Origin: Nostoc linckia z4
GTDB taxonomy: Bacteria; Cyanobacteriota; Cyanobacteriia; Cyanobacteriales; Nostocaceae
Reading direction: 5' to 3'
Length of the DNA stretch: 64,000 nucleotides
Assembly: GCF_002608075.1 (NCBI RefSeq)
Contig: NZ_LAHA01000037.1
Span: 1 to 64,000 of the forward strand
Made by a program: the position numbers and the translations under genes. This document shows, piece after piece, positions 25,366 through 35,242 of the stretch. Under the pieces are notes generated by a model that was not told the origin of the DNA, did no database searches, and saw nothing but the letters and a program-made list of their open reading frames with translations. Every line of letters begins with the position of its first letter. Position 1 is the stretch's first letter.

Positions 25366-28300
25366 CTAATTTTTGAGAAATTTTGCAATGGTTTCTATTA
25401 GTTCTTCTGGTTCCATAGGCTTAGATATATGGCAGTGGAATCCTGCTGCTATTGCCTGCTTTTCATTAATTTCGCCAGCATAGGCAGTTAAAGCGATCGC
25501 TATTATATTTCCCCCTTGTTCTGGTGGCAGATTTCTCACTTGTTGCACGAACATATAGCCATCTATCTGGGGCATTCCGATATCACTTAACAACACATCT
25601 GGTTGAAAATCTCCTAACATTTTCAGTCCTGCCATTGCAGAATCCGCCATCATAACATTTGCGCCTGACTGCTCTAGTACGAAGGCCACAAACTCGCGGC
25701 TGTCAGTATCATCATCTACTATTAAAATCTTGATTCCACTTAAATCTAAAGTTTGCTCGGTCTGGCTAACATCTTGATTGATTGTTCTTTGAGTCAGCAT
25801 CAGTGGTAGTTTAACTACAAAAGTAGCTCCTAATCCTTCCCCTGGGCTTTGTGCCTCAACAGTACCACCATGTAATTCCACTAAGCGGCGTACAATTGCT
25901 AGTCCTAATCCCAAACCACCAAATTTTCTGGTAGTGGTACTATCAGCCTGACGGAAGTAATCAAATACATAGGGAAGAAACTGGGAAGGAATACCTTTGC
26001 CATTATCACTAACTGTAATTTCAGCTAACCCCTGACACTGTTCGAGCTTGATTTCCACTTGCCCTGATGATGGTGTAAATTTAATCGCATTTGTCAGCAG
26101 ATTCCACACTATTTGCTGTAAGCGGTTGGCATCACCAGCTATTTGTCCGACATTTGGCTGGAGCATGGTCTGTATTTTAATTGACTTAGCTTCCGCCGCC
26201 AGTCTGACTGTTGCCATTGCATCACTAATTATTAAGGTCAAATCCACTGGAGTTACATCGAGATTCAGTTTGCCTTGCAGTATGCGAGACACATCTAATA
26301 AATCTTCAATTAATTGGGCTTGTAACTTGGCGTTACGCTCGATGGTTTTTAAAGCTTCAGTTGTTTTTGCCGAGTCTAACTTTTGAGACTGGAGTAGGCG
26401 CGACCATCCCAAAATAGGGTTGAGGGGTGTACGCAACTCATGGGAGAGAACCGCCAAAAATTCATCTTTGACTCGGTTAGCGGTTTCTGCGGCGCTTCTT
26501 GCTGTTCGTTCTGCTTCGTAGAGGCGGGTACGGACGATGGCCTGGGCACATTGTTGCGCCAGGGATAAAATAAACACTCGTTGCTCCTCATCTAACTGTT
26601 GCGGTTCGATGAAACCAAAGGACATACCTCCCACTGCTCGGCCCTCAACCATCAGGGGAATGGAAATCCAAGCATGGAAGTTGTACTCTTTGTACTGTTG
26701 AGACAGGTGTGGATAGCGGATTGCTCGTGTTTGTGATGGTTCTGCCCAAATGGGTTGTCCAGTCCGCACGGCTTCTGCCAAAGGTACAGGCTCATTGAGA
26801 GAAAATCGCTGCCAAGCGTTGATTTGGTCTGGTTCACAACCAACAGTTCGTAGGACTTCGAGTTCAGTACCAGTGTCGTTGAGTAGCGCAATCATGCCAA
26901 AGTTAGCACCCAGAGCCACAATTCCTCGATCTACAATTACATCCGCCACTTGCAAAGGAGTTAGCGATTCTGAAAAAGCAGCCGTCACGGACTGAAGCAG
27001 GGTAATGCGCTCAGCAGATCTGGTGGCGGCTTTTTGTGACTGCTGTGCTTCTAAGTAAAGGCGGGCATTATCAATGGCGATCGCCGCTCGATGGGCTATA
27101 TCTTCTGCCAATGCTAAATCTGCCTGAGTATAACGGCGATGGTTTTGGTCTGTAATAAAGGAAATTGCGCCTAAAATTTGTCCGCGGGCAATTAATGGCG
27201 AGATAATGCCAGATTTTAACCTTAGTTGGCGTAAAATTCCCAAATGTTCGGCGTCTTGAGCCGCCACCACCAATGCGGCATCTGGAATTTCTGCCGCTAT
27301 CTCAGTTTTTCCAGTCCGCAACACCCTACCAACTGCCTGAGAAGCGTCAATTTGTCTGGGATATTGCTGATTAATTGCCCAAGCCAATGCTACTTTTGTG
27401 CGATCGCGGTGAGCTACAGCAACCTGATGAATGAATTGATTGTCTTCTAACAAATCGATGACACACCAATCTGCAAAAAATGGCACTACCAAATTGGCAA
27501 CACTGGCCAGAGTCAATTCATAATCCAATGATGATGCCAGTGCCGTGCTAATTTCTGCCAAAAATGCAGATCTTTGTTGGTCGGCTTCTGCTTCTTTACG
27601 GGCAGTTTGTTCTTGGACTTGCTGGCGCATCAATTGGGCGCGTTCTGCTTCCGCTTGTTTGCGTTCGCTAATGTCTTTATTGATACAAATTAAAAATATG
27701 GGGTTGCCAGCTTTGTCAGACACAGTTTTGGCTGTTGTCTCGATGTGTACTGGGGAGCCATCTTTTCTGAAGCAGGGAATTTCTCCACAAAAGTCTCCTG
27801 TGGCTTGAATAGACTGCATGATTTTAGCCATGATTGCAGTTTTCATGTCTGAGGGATAGAGAAAGTTCATTGGTTTGGCGATCGCTTCTTTTGCTGTATA
27901 GCCAAAGATTTGCTCGGCATTGCCCAACCAACGTTGAATCTTACCTTCCAAATCCGTCAAAAATACGGCATCGGGCATTTGTCGTAAAGCAACATCGGAA
28001 ATCAATAGCTCTGCTTCGGCAAGTTTGCGTTCGGTAATGTCGTGCATCACCACAACTGCCGCCAGTTTTTTGCCCTGGCTATCCCAGATGGCCTGGCCGC
28101 TGGCAAGTAGGGTCTTGACTTTTCCTTGTTTGGGGGCGATGACCATTTCAACATTTTCTACTATCTCACCCTGTAAGGCTCGAAATAGGGGAATCTCATT
28201 TTTGGACATCCGCGTTTTGCCATCAGGCAAATACAGATCGTAGTACTGTGCCCATTGTTCAGGTGGTAGTGGTTGCTCCGGTAAACCATGAAATTCTCGT

Positions 28301-29541
28301 GCTGCGCGATTAAATAAAGTCAAAATTCCTTGAGCATTACAAGCCACTATTCCTGCCTGGACATTATCAAGCAACACTCTGAGTAATTCCTGTTCTTTTT
28401 CCAGGGCTGCTTCGGCTTGCTGTCGTTCTGCAATTTCCAGGTACAGTAATTCGTTTGCTTGGGATAATTCCGCCGTTCGTTGTTCAACTAAGCGCTGCAA
28501 TTCATATTGTGCTTGTTGTCGTACTGCTTCTGTTTGCTGTTGCTCCAGTTCGGCGGCGATGCGTAGGGCAAAGATACTCAAGAGAAATTCTGCAAGCTGA
28601 ACATTTGTTAAAGGCTTGGTATCCATAACGCCCAGTAGGCCCAGGGGTAAACCTGTGGTGTCAAAAAATGGAACCGCTACATAGCTTTCTATCTTGAAAC
28701 GTTCCAAAAAGGGCGCATTGGGAAACAAGGCTCGGACTCGATTAGGATAGCAGCATAATTTTCGTTGCCGGAGTACTTCTTGGCAGGGGGTATTATCCAG
28801 CAGGTATCTAAAGTTGTCAATAATCTGCCCCTTGGCGCAGGTGGCCATTGTCCGGATTGCTTGTCTATCGTCTCCGTCCACCAAACCAATATACGTGTAA
28901 TCAACCTCCAGCACTTTGCTCACATACTGTACTAAAGCAAAGAAAAAAGCTTCACCCGTAACAGCACCAAGACCTCCACTGACTTCCAGCAACGCTGCAT
29001 CGATTTGAGCAATTTTATGGGTTGCCAATCGCAGTTCTAGTTCATCCATTACCATTGCCGCAAGATCCGCCAGCAGAACTTTTTGCTCATTTGTGAAGGC
29101 ATCACGGGGTTGTGTATCCAACAAACAAACAGTGCCTAAATTCAAGCCATCTGGGGTCAGCAATGGCGCACCAGCATAAAATCGCAAATCTGGTTTATTG
29201 TGGACTAATGGATTTGATGCCAGAGGATGGTTTTGCTTGATGTCAAGAATGACTACTACCTCCTTAGATAACAGCCCCAAGCTGCAAATACTCGCATCTC
29301 GCTGCACCTCACGCATATCTAAGCCATAGGCAGATTTAAACCAGCCTCTCGATTCATCGATTAGGAAAACCAGAGCCATTGGTACATTGAATAAGCGCGC
29401 TGCCAAGGAAGTGATGCGATCGAAGGCAGCTTCCGGTGGAGTGTCGAGAATGTTATATCGTCGCAGTGCCTCTAAGCGTTCTACTTCATTTGCAGGTAAA
29501 GAGGCGGTTGTGACAATGGGTTTCGAGGGAGTTTCACTCAT
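25366..29541 (-). CDS. Hybrid histidine kinase with four GAF, two PAS and a receiver domain
   Basis: 1391 residues from ATG 29541; a TTG start seven codons upstream is also open. Approximate order: GAF (35-170), GAF (195-340), coiled coil, PAS (390-505, LDNVQAGIVACNAQG), PAS (515-635), GAF (665-820), GAF (850-1005), HisKA with H-box LAVLSHELRTPLNP (about 1030), HATPase with DNGKGIP and GLGLGLAIV, then a receiver (KILIVDDD, phosphoacceptor Asp in VLLSDIGMPQIDGY). No GAF shows an obvious bilin Cys in a D-x-C-F context, so it is probably not a phytochrome. Cytoplasmic, no membrane segment. The signal is unknown. Confidence 0.92.
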   Translation of the reverse strand: MSETPSKPIVTTASLPANEVERLEALRRYNILDTPPEAAFDRITSLAARLFNVPMALVFLIDESRGWFKSAYGLDMREVQRDASICSLGLLSKEVVVILDIKQNHPLASNPLVHNKPDLRFYAGAPLLTPDGLNLGTVCLLDTQPRDAFTNEQKVLLADLAAMVMDELELRLATHKIAQIDAALLEVSGGLGAVTGEAFFFALVQYVSKVLEVDYTYIGLVDGDDRQAIRTMATCAKGQIIDNFRYLLDNTPCQEVLRQRKLCCYPNRVRALFPNAPFLERFKIESYVAVPFFDTTGLPLGLLGVMDTKPLTNVQLAEFLLSIFALRIAAELEQQQTEAVRQQAQYELQRLVEQRTAELSQANELLYLEIAERQQAEAALEKEQELLRVLLDNVQAGIVACNAQGILTLFNRAAREFHGLPEQPLPPEQWAQYYDLYLPDGKTRMSKNEIPLFRALQGEIVENVEMVIAPKQGKVKTLLASGQAIWDSQGKKLAAVVVMHDITERKLAEAELLISDVALRQMPDAVFLTDLEGKIQRWLGNAEQIFGYTAKEAIAKPMNFLYPSDMKTAIMAKIMQSIQATGDFCGEIPCFRKDGSPVHIETTAKTVSDKAGNPIFLICINKDISERKQAEAERAQLMRQQVQEQTARKEAEADQQRSAFLAEISTALASSLDYELTLASVANLVVPFFADWCVIDLLEDNQFIHQVAVAHRDRTKVALAWAINQQYPRQIDASQAVGRVLRTGKTEIAAEIPDAALVVAAQDAEHLGILRQLRLKSGIISPLIARGQILGAISFITDQNHRRYTQADLALAEDIAHRAAIAIDNARLYLEAQQSQKAATRSAERITLLQSVTAAFSESLTPLQVADVIVDRGIVALGANFGMIALLNDTGTELEVLRTVGCEPDQINAWQRFSLNEPVPLAEAVRTGQPIWAEPSQTRAIRYPHLSQQYKEYNFHAWISIPLMVEGRAVGGMSFGFIEPQQLDEEQRVFILSLAQQCAQAIVRTRLYEAERTARSAAETANRVKDEFLAVLSHELRTPLNPILGWSRLLQSQKLDSAKTTEALKTIERNAKLQAQLIEDLLDVSRILQGKLNLDVTPVDLTLIISDAMATVRLAAEAKSIKIQTMLQPNVGQIAGDANRLQQIVWNLLTNAIKFTPSSGQVEIKLEQCQGLAEITVSDNGKGIPSQFLPYVFDYFRQADSTTTRKFGGLGLGLAIVRRLVELHGGTVEAQSPGEGLGATFVVKLPLMLTQRTINQDVSQTEQTLDLSGIKILIVDDDTDSREFVAFVLEQSGANVMMADSAMAGLKMLGDFQPDVLLSDIGMPQIDGYMFVQQVRNLPPEQGGNIIAIALTAYAGEINEKQAIAAGFHCHISKPMEPEELIETIAKFLKN

Positions 29542-30125
29542 GAACTTGGAGACAATAGGCAACTAGAAAGCTAGGAATACAACGGCAATGACATTGCATG
29601 ATTTATAAATGCTTAACCAAGCTAGTACCGCTGCGCGTAAGTCAAAAGTCAAAAGTCAAAAGACTGTGATTTGAGGCTTTTAGGCTGTTTTGTCTGTTTA
29701 TTTACGCCGTGCTGCACTAGCCTTAGCAGAGCTTAAGGAAGTTATAACTTTAATTAGGTATTCTAGCTGTATAGATTTGGTAATGTACCATCGAAAAGCG
29801 CCACTAGTAGTACGCCAAGGCAACTTGGCTCTTTAAAGGGCAAAGGTGAAAGGGACTCATGTTTTTTATCCCTTACCCTTTTCCCTTTAACCTTTACCCA
29901 ACCTCCACGTAACATTTTTGGGTTGGCAGACTACTAGAGCTTATCTTAAATTCTCATAGCAATTTGCATTCAAAAACGTAATTTCAAAATTTCCCAACTC
30001 CACCTCCCCACCTGTTCGGAGTTAGAATTACGTTCTAGATGCTTGCACTAAATGATATTCGTAATTAGTTTACTGCTAGTGTATTCCACTGAGTTGAAAA
30101 CCGCTATAACTCTCACAACATAATT
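29542..30125. other. Intergenic region with repeats
   Basis: 584 bases. Seen: AAAAGTC heptamers (29640-29662), an inverted purine/pyrimidine repeat (29832-29899) and the second copy of the CATTTTTGGGTTGGCAGA repeat (29913-29937). No gene-sized reading frame or RNA gene was recognised. Confidence 0.6.
29832..29899. repeat. Snap-back purine/pyrimidine repeat
   Basis: AAAGGGCAAAGGTGAAAGGG is followed by CCCTTACCCTTTTCCCTTT and CCTTTACCC. The two arms can pair. The design matches 3279-3401 and 43486-43630. Confidence 0.65.
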
Positions 30126-30806
30126 ATGTCAACTATCCAAACAACTGTAATTCTTGCTATCACGGCTGACGGGAAAATTAGCCCTGTAGATTCTAAAGCA
30201 CCGCGTAATTCCTATCCAGTAGATCAAGAACACTTGGAATATCAAGTTTCTTTGGCCGATTTAGTTTTAATGGGAGCAGGGACGGCTCGGAATGAGGGAA
30301 TAGCTTTTACAATTGAGAATCCCGAATTGTTAGCAGTACGTCAGTTTCGGGGCCAGCCTCCCCAGCCAATTACTTGTGTTGTCACATCTTCACTGAATCT
30401 ATCGCCAGATATGGATTTTTTTCGTCAGGATCTTGAGCGGTGGATATTTACAACAGGAGATGCTATCAAGGGTAGTTCTGATGCAACAACCTTAGACAAG
30501 CTCGCCAAATTAATCGAACTTGGCGATACAGACTTGGATTGGGATAGAGCATATGACTTAATGGCACAGCAGGGTATCCGGAAAATATTTGCTTTGGGGG
30601 GTGGCTCTTTAATAGCTTCTTTAGTGCACGCGGGGCGAGTCGATGATTGGTGGCTGACAATTTTGCCCGTCATCTATGGAGGAGCAAGTGCGCCTACTCT
30701 TGTGGAGGGTGAAGGTTTTCTTCCGAGTGATGCACCTAAACTAGAACTCATTGAAACTCGCCAAGTTGGAAGTGAATTATTCTTGCACTACCGCACACTC
30801 AAGTGA
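30126..30806 (+). CDS. RibD C-terminal-domain (dihydrofolate-reductase-like) protein
   Basis: 226 residues. The fold resembles the reductase half of RibD: ITADGKISPV near the N-terminus, LVLMGAGTARNEG, LMAQQGIRKIFALGGGSL (NADP-binding GGG) and WWLTILPVIYGG. It lacks the zinc-binding deaminase half, so it is either a stand-alone pyrimidine reductase of riboflavin synthesis or a paralogue reducing another substrate. No other rib gene is nearby. The start ATG 30126 follows a short AT-rich leader. The gene is monocistronic and is followed by a small inverted-repeat element. Confidence 0.85.
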   Translation: MSTIQTTVILAITADGKISPVDSKAPRNSYPVDQEHLEYQVSLADLVLMGAGTARNEGIAFTIENPELLAVRQFRGQPPQPITCVVTSSLNLSPDMDFFRQDLERWIFTTGDAIKGSSDATTLDKLAKLIELGDTDLDWDRAYDLMAQQGIRKIFALGGGSLIASLVHAGRVDDWWLTILPVIYGGASAPTLVEGEGFLPSDAPKLELIETRQVGSELFLHYRTLK

Positions 30807-30852
30807 AAAAGTGTTGACTGTTGACCGTGAACTGTTAACAGTCAACAAATAC

Positions 30853-30974
30853 AGGACTTACGCAAGTGTCACAAAAAATAAATTTTTTTTGCTTGTAGTA
30901 AGGACTTCAGTCCTTATTAGAGGACTAAAGTCCTTACTACAAACTTAAAATAATATGCGAGTTGCGTAAGTCCT
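30853..30974. mobile_element. MITE-like element with 13-bp terminal inverted repeats
   Basis: AGGACTTACGCAA (30853-30865) and TTGCGTAAGTCCT (30962-30974) are perfect inverted ends of a 122-bp element. Inside is a palindrome GTAGTAAGGACTTCAGTCC paired with GGACTAAAGTCCTTACTAC. It has no coding capacity. The same end word occurs at 148-160, 33050-33060, 50345-50355, and as a pair at 54522/54649. Confidence 0.75.
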
Positions 30975-31008
30975 AAAATATTATGTTCTGATATGAGTCC
31001 CGACACTA

Positions 31009-31039
31009 AAAAGCACCCTCCATCAAGGAGGGCGCTTTT
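31009..31039 (-). terminator. psbA terminator
   Basis: On the minus strand, AAAAGCGCCCTCC, loop TTGAT, and GGAGGGTGCTTTTT form a strong stem ending in a T-run, 40 bases after the psbA stop. It is a standard intrinsic terminator. The symmetric T/A ends allow weak bidirectional use. Confidence 0.85.
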
Positions 31040-31079
31040 GATTCTATTTAATTTTCAGTTCAGTTGACTAGGGCAACGA

Positions 31080-32499
<1,420 letters not shown>

Positions 32500-32672
32500 A
32501 ATTTTGGAAAACTAGTTTTAATCATTAGTTTTACTTATTTAAACGTAAGCATCGAAGCTCAAAATATGCCGCATCTACCCACATACATAGAAATTTATAG
32601 TTCTATTTTGGTTGGATCGCCTACTTACCTGGGAATAATAACTTTGTAGATTACCGCTATTCCAAAAAATTA

Positions 32673-32704
32673 ACCCTCAGGTTACCACTGGGGGCTTTTT
32701 TGTT
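32673..32704 (+). terminator. Hairpin with T-run, candidate terminator 1
   Basis: CCCTCAG, loop GTTACCA, CTGGGGG, then CTTTTTTG. No plus-strand gene precedes it, so it may end a small RNA or belong to a repeat. A second similar hairpin lies at 32791-32817. Confidence 0.45.
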
Positions 32705-32790
32705 TGGCAAAATGGCAGATGGGTCAATTAGAGGCTTGCTATGGTATGGAAGTAGGATACATTCCATGCGAAAAGTACTGACTTGCATTA

Positions 32791-32817
32791 CCTCTGGTTA
32801 ACCACCAGGGGTTTTTA
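32791..32817 (+). terminator. Hairpin with T-run, candidate terminator 2
   Basis: CCTCTGG, loop TTAACCA, CCAGGGG, then TTTTTATT. The loop and flanks echo the hairpin at 32673-32704. The roughly 85 bases before it (with ATGGTATGGAAG and TTCCATGCG pairing) could be a small RNA. This is speculative. Confidence 0.4.
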
Positions 32818-33077
32818 TTCTTCGTAAAAAACATTGTATGGAAGACTGTTGACGGTTGAGAGTCAACAACCTGAACCTGAATAATTTATTTTTTGGAGTT
32901 CCTTAAAACAAATTCACTAAGCTCTTACGCATTTGAATTACATATATTTTCATGTTAGCTGTTGACTGTCAAGTGTCAACAAACCTAATGAATGATTGTG
33001 CAATCGGCAAGCTGCTCCGCGTGTACGTTTATTCATACTTTTGCGTAAGTCCTAAAATAATCAAATTAAAAAAATAA

Positions 33078-34031
33078 TTACCAATTACGATAGAGGTTTT
33101 CTGCGTAAAACATCACCTCTTCATTTGGCAATCGAATTTTTGGTTTTTGTCGGGGATACAAACTTTCAACTGCACCAGTATCCTGTTCTATAACTGTGGC
33201 TGCTGCTTGTAAAACTGAATTTTTAAAGAATAATTTCATCAAGTAATTTTTGATTTTAGCATACATCAAAATAAAGGTTTTAGTTCTTGTTTCTGTTTCT
33301 GGATAAAGAATATGAATTTGAGCAATATCACCAATGGGTGTTTTTGCAAAAAAAGCTGTAGTGGAAGGAAAAGCATATTCAAGTGTGTTACTGAGGTTTT
33401 GAGGAAATATCCCCAAAACAGGATTTTTAATAATTTCTCCTGGCGTGTTTTTTGCTCTCTTCAAATCTTGTGTTACTTTTGCATAATATCCTTTTTCTTC
33501 AAAGGAGCTTACATGACAATATGTGATTTTAAATAGCTCTCTATGAGTACCATTTTGGTGATTATAGTCGTAGTTAACCATTAGATTACTCAAAAAATCT
33601 CCATGAATACTTTTTTCACCAGTCACTCCTATAAACTCGTACTCATCTACAATCCTTTGATGCAAATCTGGGATAGGTAATCTAGGTTCAAATCCGCCAT
33701 ATGTCCAGATACAATCGTGACTAATAACTACCTCCAATGGCTTGACAATTGGCTGAGTGTCTTTTTTATCCCCCTGATAAAGTCTGCCTTGACTATCAAA
33801 TTCCAGTGCATGAAAAGGGCAAGCGATAGTATCTCTTTCTTGACAAACCCATCCAGATGATAAGGGTGCTTGCATATGCGGGCAGATATTGTCAAGGGCA
33901 AACACTTTGCCTTTTTGGTTTTGCCAAATGACATAATCCTGACCATTTAAAGTGATTTTATGAGGTTTATTCACTCCTAATGTAGATTTATGTGCGATTA
34001 ACCAAGGCGCACCAGGTAAAATTGGTTGCAT
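33078..34031 (-). CDS. Rieske non-heme iron oxygenase
   Basis: 317 residues. The Rieske centre ligands are C50-x-H52 (NICPHMQAPL) and C71-x2-H74 (ACPFHALEF). The mononuclear iron site D-x2-H-x4-H is at D155, H158 and H163 (NYDYNHQNGTH). This is the layout of the catalytic subunit of ring- or chain-oxidising oxygenases, closest in size to small cyanobacterial members. No ferredoxin reductase or beta subunit is adjacent. It diverges from a TetR gene whose operators lie between them, so it may be the regulated target. The substrate cannot be read from the sequence. Confidence 0.87.
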   Translation of the reverse strand: MQPILPGAPWLIAHKSTLGVNKPHKITLNGQDYVIWQNQKGKVFALDNICPHMQAPLSSGWVCQERDTIACPFHALEFDSQGRLYQGDKKDTQPIVKPLEVVISHDCIWTYGGFEPRLPIPDLHQRIVDEYEFIGVTGEKSIHGDFLSNLMVNYDYNHQNGTHRELFKITYCHVSSFEEKGYYAKVTQDLKRAKNTPGEIIKNPVLGIFPQNLSNTLEYAFPSTTAFFAKTPIGDIAQIHILYPETETRTKTFILMYAKIKNYLMKLFFKNSVLQAAATVIEQDTGAVESLYPRQKPKIRLPNEEVMFYAENLYRNW

Positions 34032-34330
34032 TTTTCCTCCAAAATATTAGCAAATTATTTATCAACACAGAATTCAACTCCCTGTGTCTGAGGGAATACG
34101 TAAAGGAACTCCAAAAAATCAATTATTCCGGTGAAAGCTTTGACTGTTGACAGTTAACAGTTAACTGTTAACCGTCAAAAATCTTCTATGGAATATTTTT
34201 TTACTTGGAAGTCCCTCGCTGTTCGCTGTTAATTGGGATAATTAAAGCTTGTTTGTTAACAAACGAAGTACTACCGAGCATTGCTCGGCTAACTTCAACT
34301 ATTGCATCGCTAGATTATGTAAAAAATCAA
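34032..34330. promoter_or_regulatory. Divergent intergenic region, Rieske side
   Basis: It holds GTTGACAGTTAACAGTTAAC repeats (about 34142-34172) and AT-rich DNA. A CCGAGCATTGCTCGG palindrome lies at 34273-34288. No clear promoter hexamers were assigned. Confidence 0.4.
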
Positions 34331-34331
34331 C

Positions 34332-34349
34332 TAACTAAAAAATTAGTTA
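34332..34349. promoter_or_regulatory. Operator palindrome 1, likely for the TetR protein
   Basis: TAACTAA-AAAA-TTAGTTA is a perfect inverted repeat with a four-base centre. An identical-arm palindrome lies exactly 60 bases further on, at 34392-34409. Confidence 0.7.
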
Positions 34350-34391
34350 ATAATCATTAATTTAATCAAGTTCCCCTTCTGTGTCAACTAC

Positions 34392-34409
34392 TAACTAATT
34401 TTTTAGTTA
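34392..34409. promoter_or_regulatory. Operator palindrome 2, likely for the TetR protein
   Basis: TAACTAA-TTTT-TTAGTTA ends 29 bases before the GTG start of the TetR gene, where bound protein would block its transcription. Same arms as 34332-34349. Confidence 0.72.
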
Positions 34410-34438
34410 AGATGTTTTCGTTAAACTGATGGAGTACT

Positions 34439-35095
34439 GTGGGTCGTTCAACACAATCAAAACTTTCAGGTAAAAAACCTCGCCAAGTGCGGGACGCAGA
34501 GGCTACAAAAAAGCAAATTCTCGATGCAGCGGAAGCGGAGTTTGCGAGAAATGGACTGAGTGGGGCGCGGACAGAGGCGATCGCCAAAGGTGCAGGCGTC
34601 ACCACAGCGATGATTTACTACTACTTCCAAAGCAAGGAAGGATTATATCAAGCTGTGTTGCAACGTCCGGCTGTGGAAATGCACGAAGGATTGGGACAGC
34701 TAAATTTAGATAAGTTACCGCCAGAGGAGGCTTTGAAGCTGCTTGTTACAGAAGCGATCGCCTACGAAGCAGCCCACCCACACCGAGGAATGCTGTGGTT
34801 CCAAGAAGCAAACCAAAATCAGGGAAAGTATTTTAAACAGGGAAATTGGCAAGAAAATTTTGCGTATCTCATCAAAATTTTAGAACGGGGCATGGCAGAG
34901 GGTTGCTTTCGTCAACTCGATCCATTTCTCACCACCATACATATTATTGGCGTTTGTAATTTATACTTCAATGCTTACGAAAACATCAAGCACACTAGAC
35001 CGGATTTAGAACTGCTAAGTCCAGAAATGATTCAACAGCATACCCAAGCAGCAGTCAATTTTATTTTGGCTGCTGTGCGATCTACTGAAAATTAA
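34439..35095 (+). CDS. TetR family regulator
   Basis: 218 residues from GTG 34439, with GGAG five bases before it. The DNA-binding domain spans about residues 22-72 (KKQILDAAEAEFARNGLSGARTEAIAKGAGVTTAMIYYYFQSKEGLY), the normal TetR position after a basic N-terminal arm. The C-terminal ligand domain begins near residue 85 and ends with VNFILAAV. Two perfect palindromes upstream indicate autoregulation, and the divergent Rieske oxygenase is the probable second target. The inducer is unknown. Confidence 0.92.
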   Translation: MGRSTQSKLSGKKPRQVRDAEATKKQILDAAEAEFARNGLSGARTEAIAKGAGVTTAMIYYYFQSKEGLYQAVLQRPAVEMHEGLGQLNLDKLPPEEALKLLVTEAIAYEAAHPHRGMLWFQEANQNQGKYFKQGNWQENFAYLIKILERGMAEGCFRQLDPFLTTIHIIGVCNLYFNAYENIKHTRPDLELLSPEMIQQHTQAAVNFILAAVRSTEN

Positions 35096-35242
35096 TGAGT
35101 AAAAGGGACTGTTAGGGACTTTGGATTAGGTTTGAAATGTAAAGTCCACGAAAAGAAATTTTTTCTGGTTGTTGATGAAGCTTGACTTACTAAAACTAAA
35201 TCTGGCGATCGCTAAAATTGTGAATAACATCAGTATTAAGAC

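Larger units (their letters stand above)
32500..33077. other. Intergenic region between psbA and the Rieske gene
   Basis: Apart from the two hairpins, it contains GTTGAC/GTCAAC palindromic repeats (about 32845-32870 and 32958-32985) and a lone end word of the MITE (TGCGTAAGTCCT near 33046). I see no protein gene. Confidence 0.5.
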
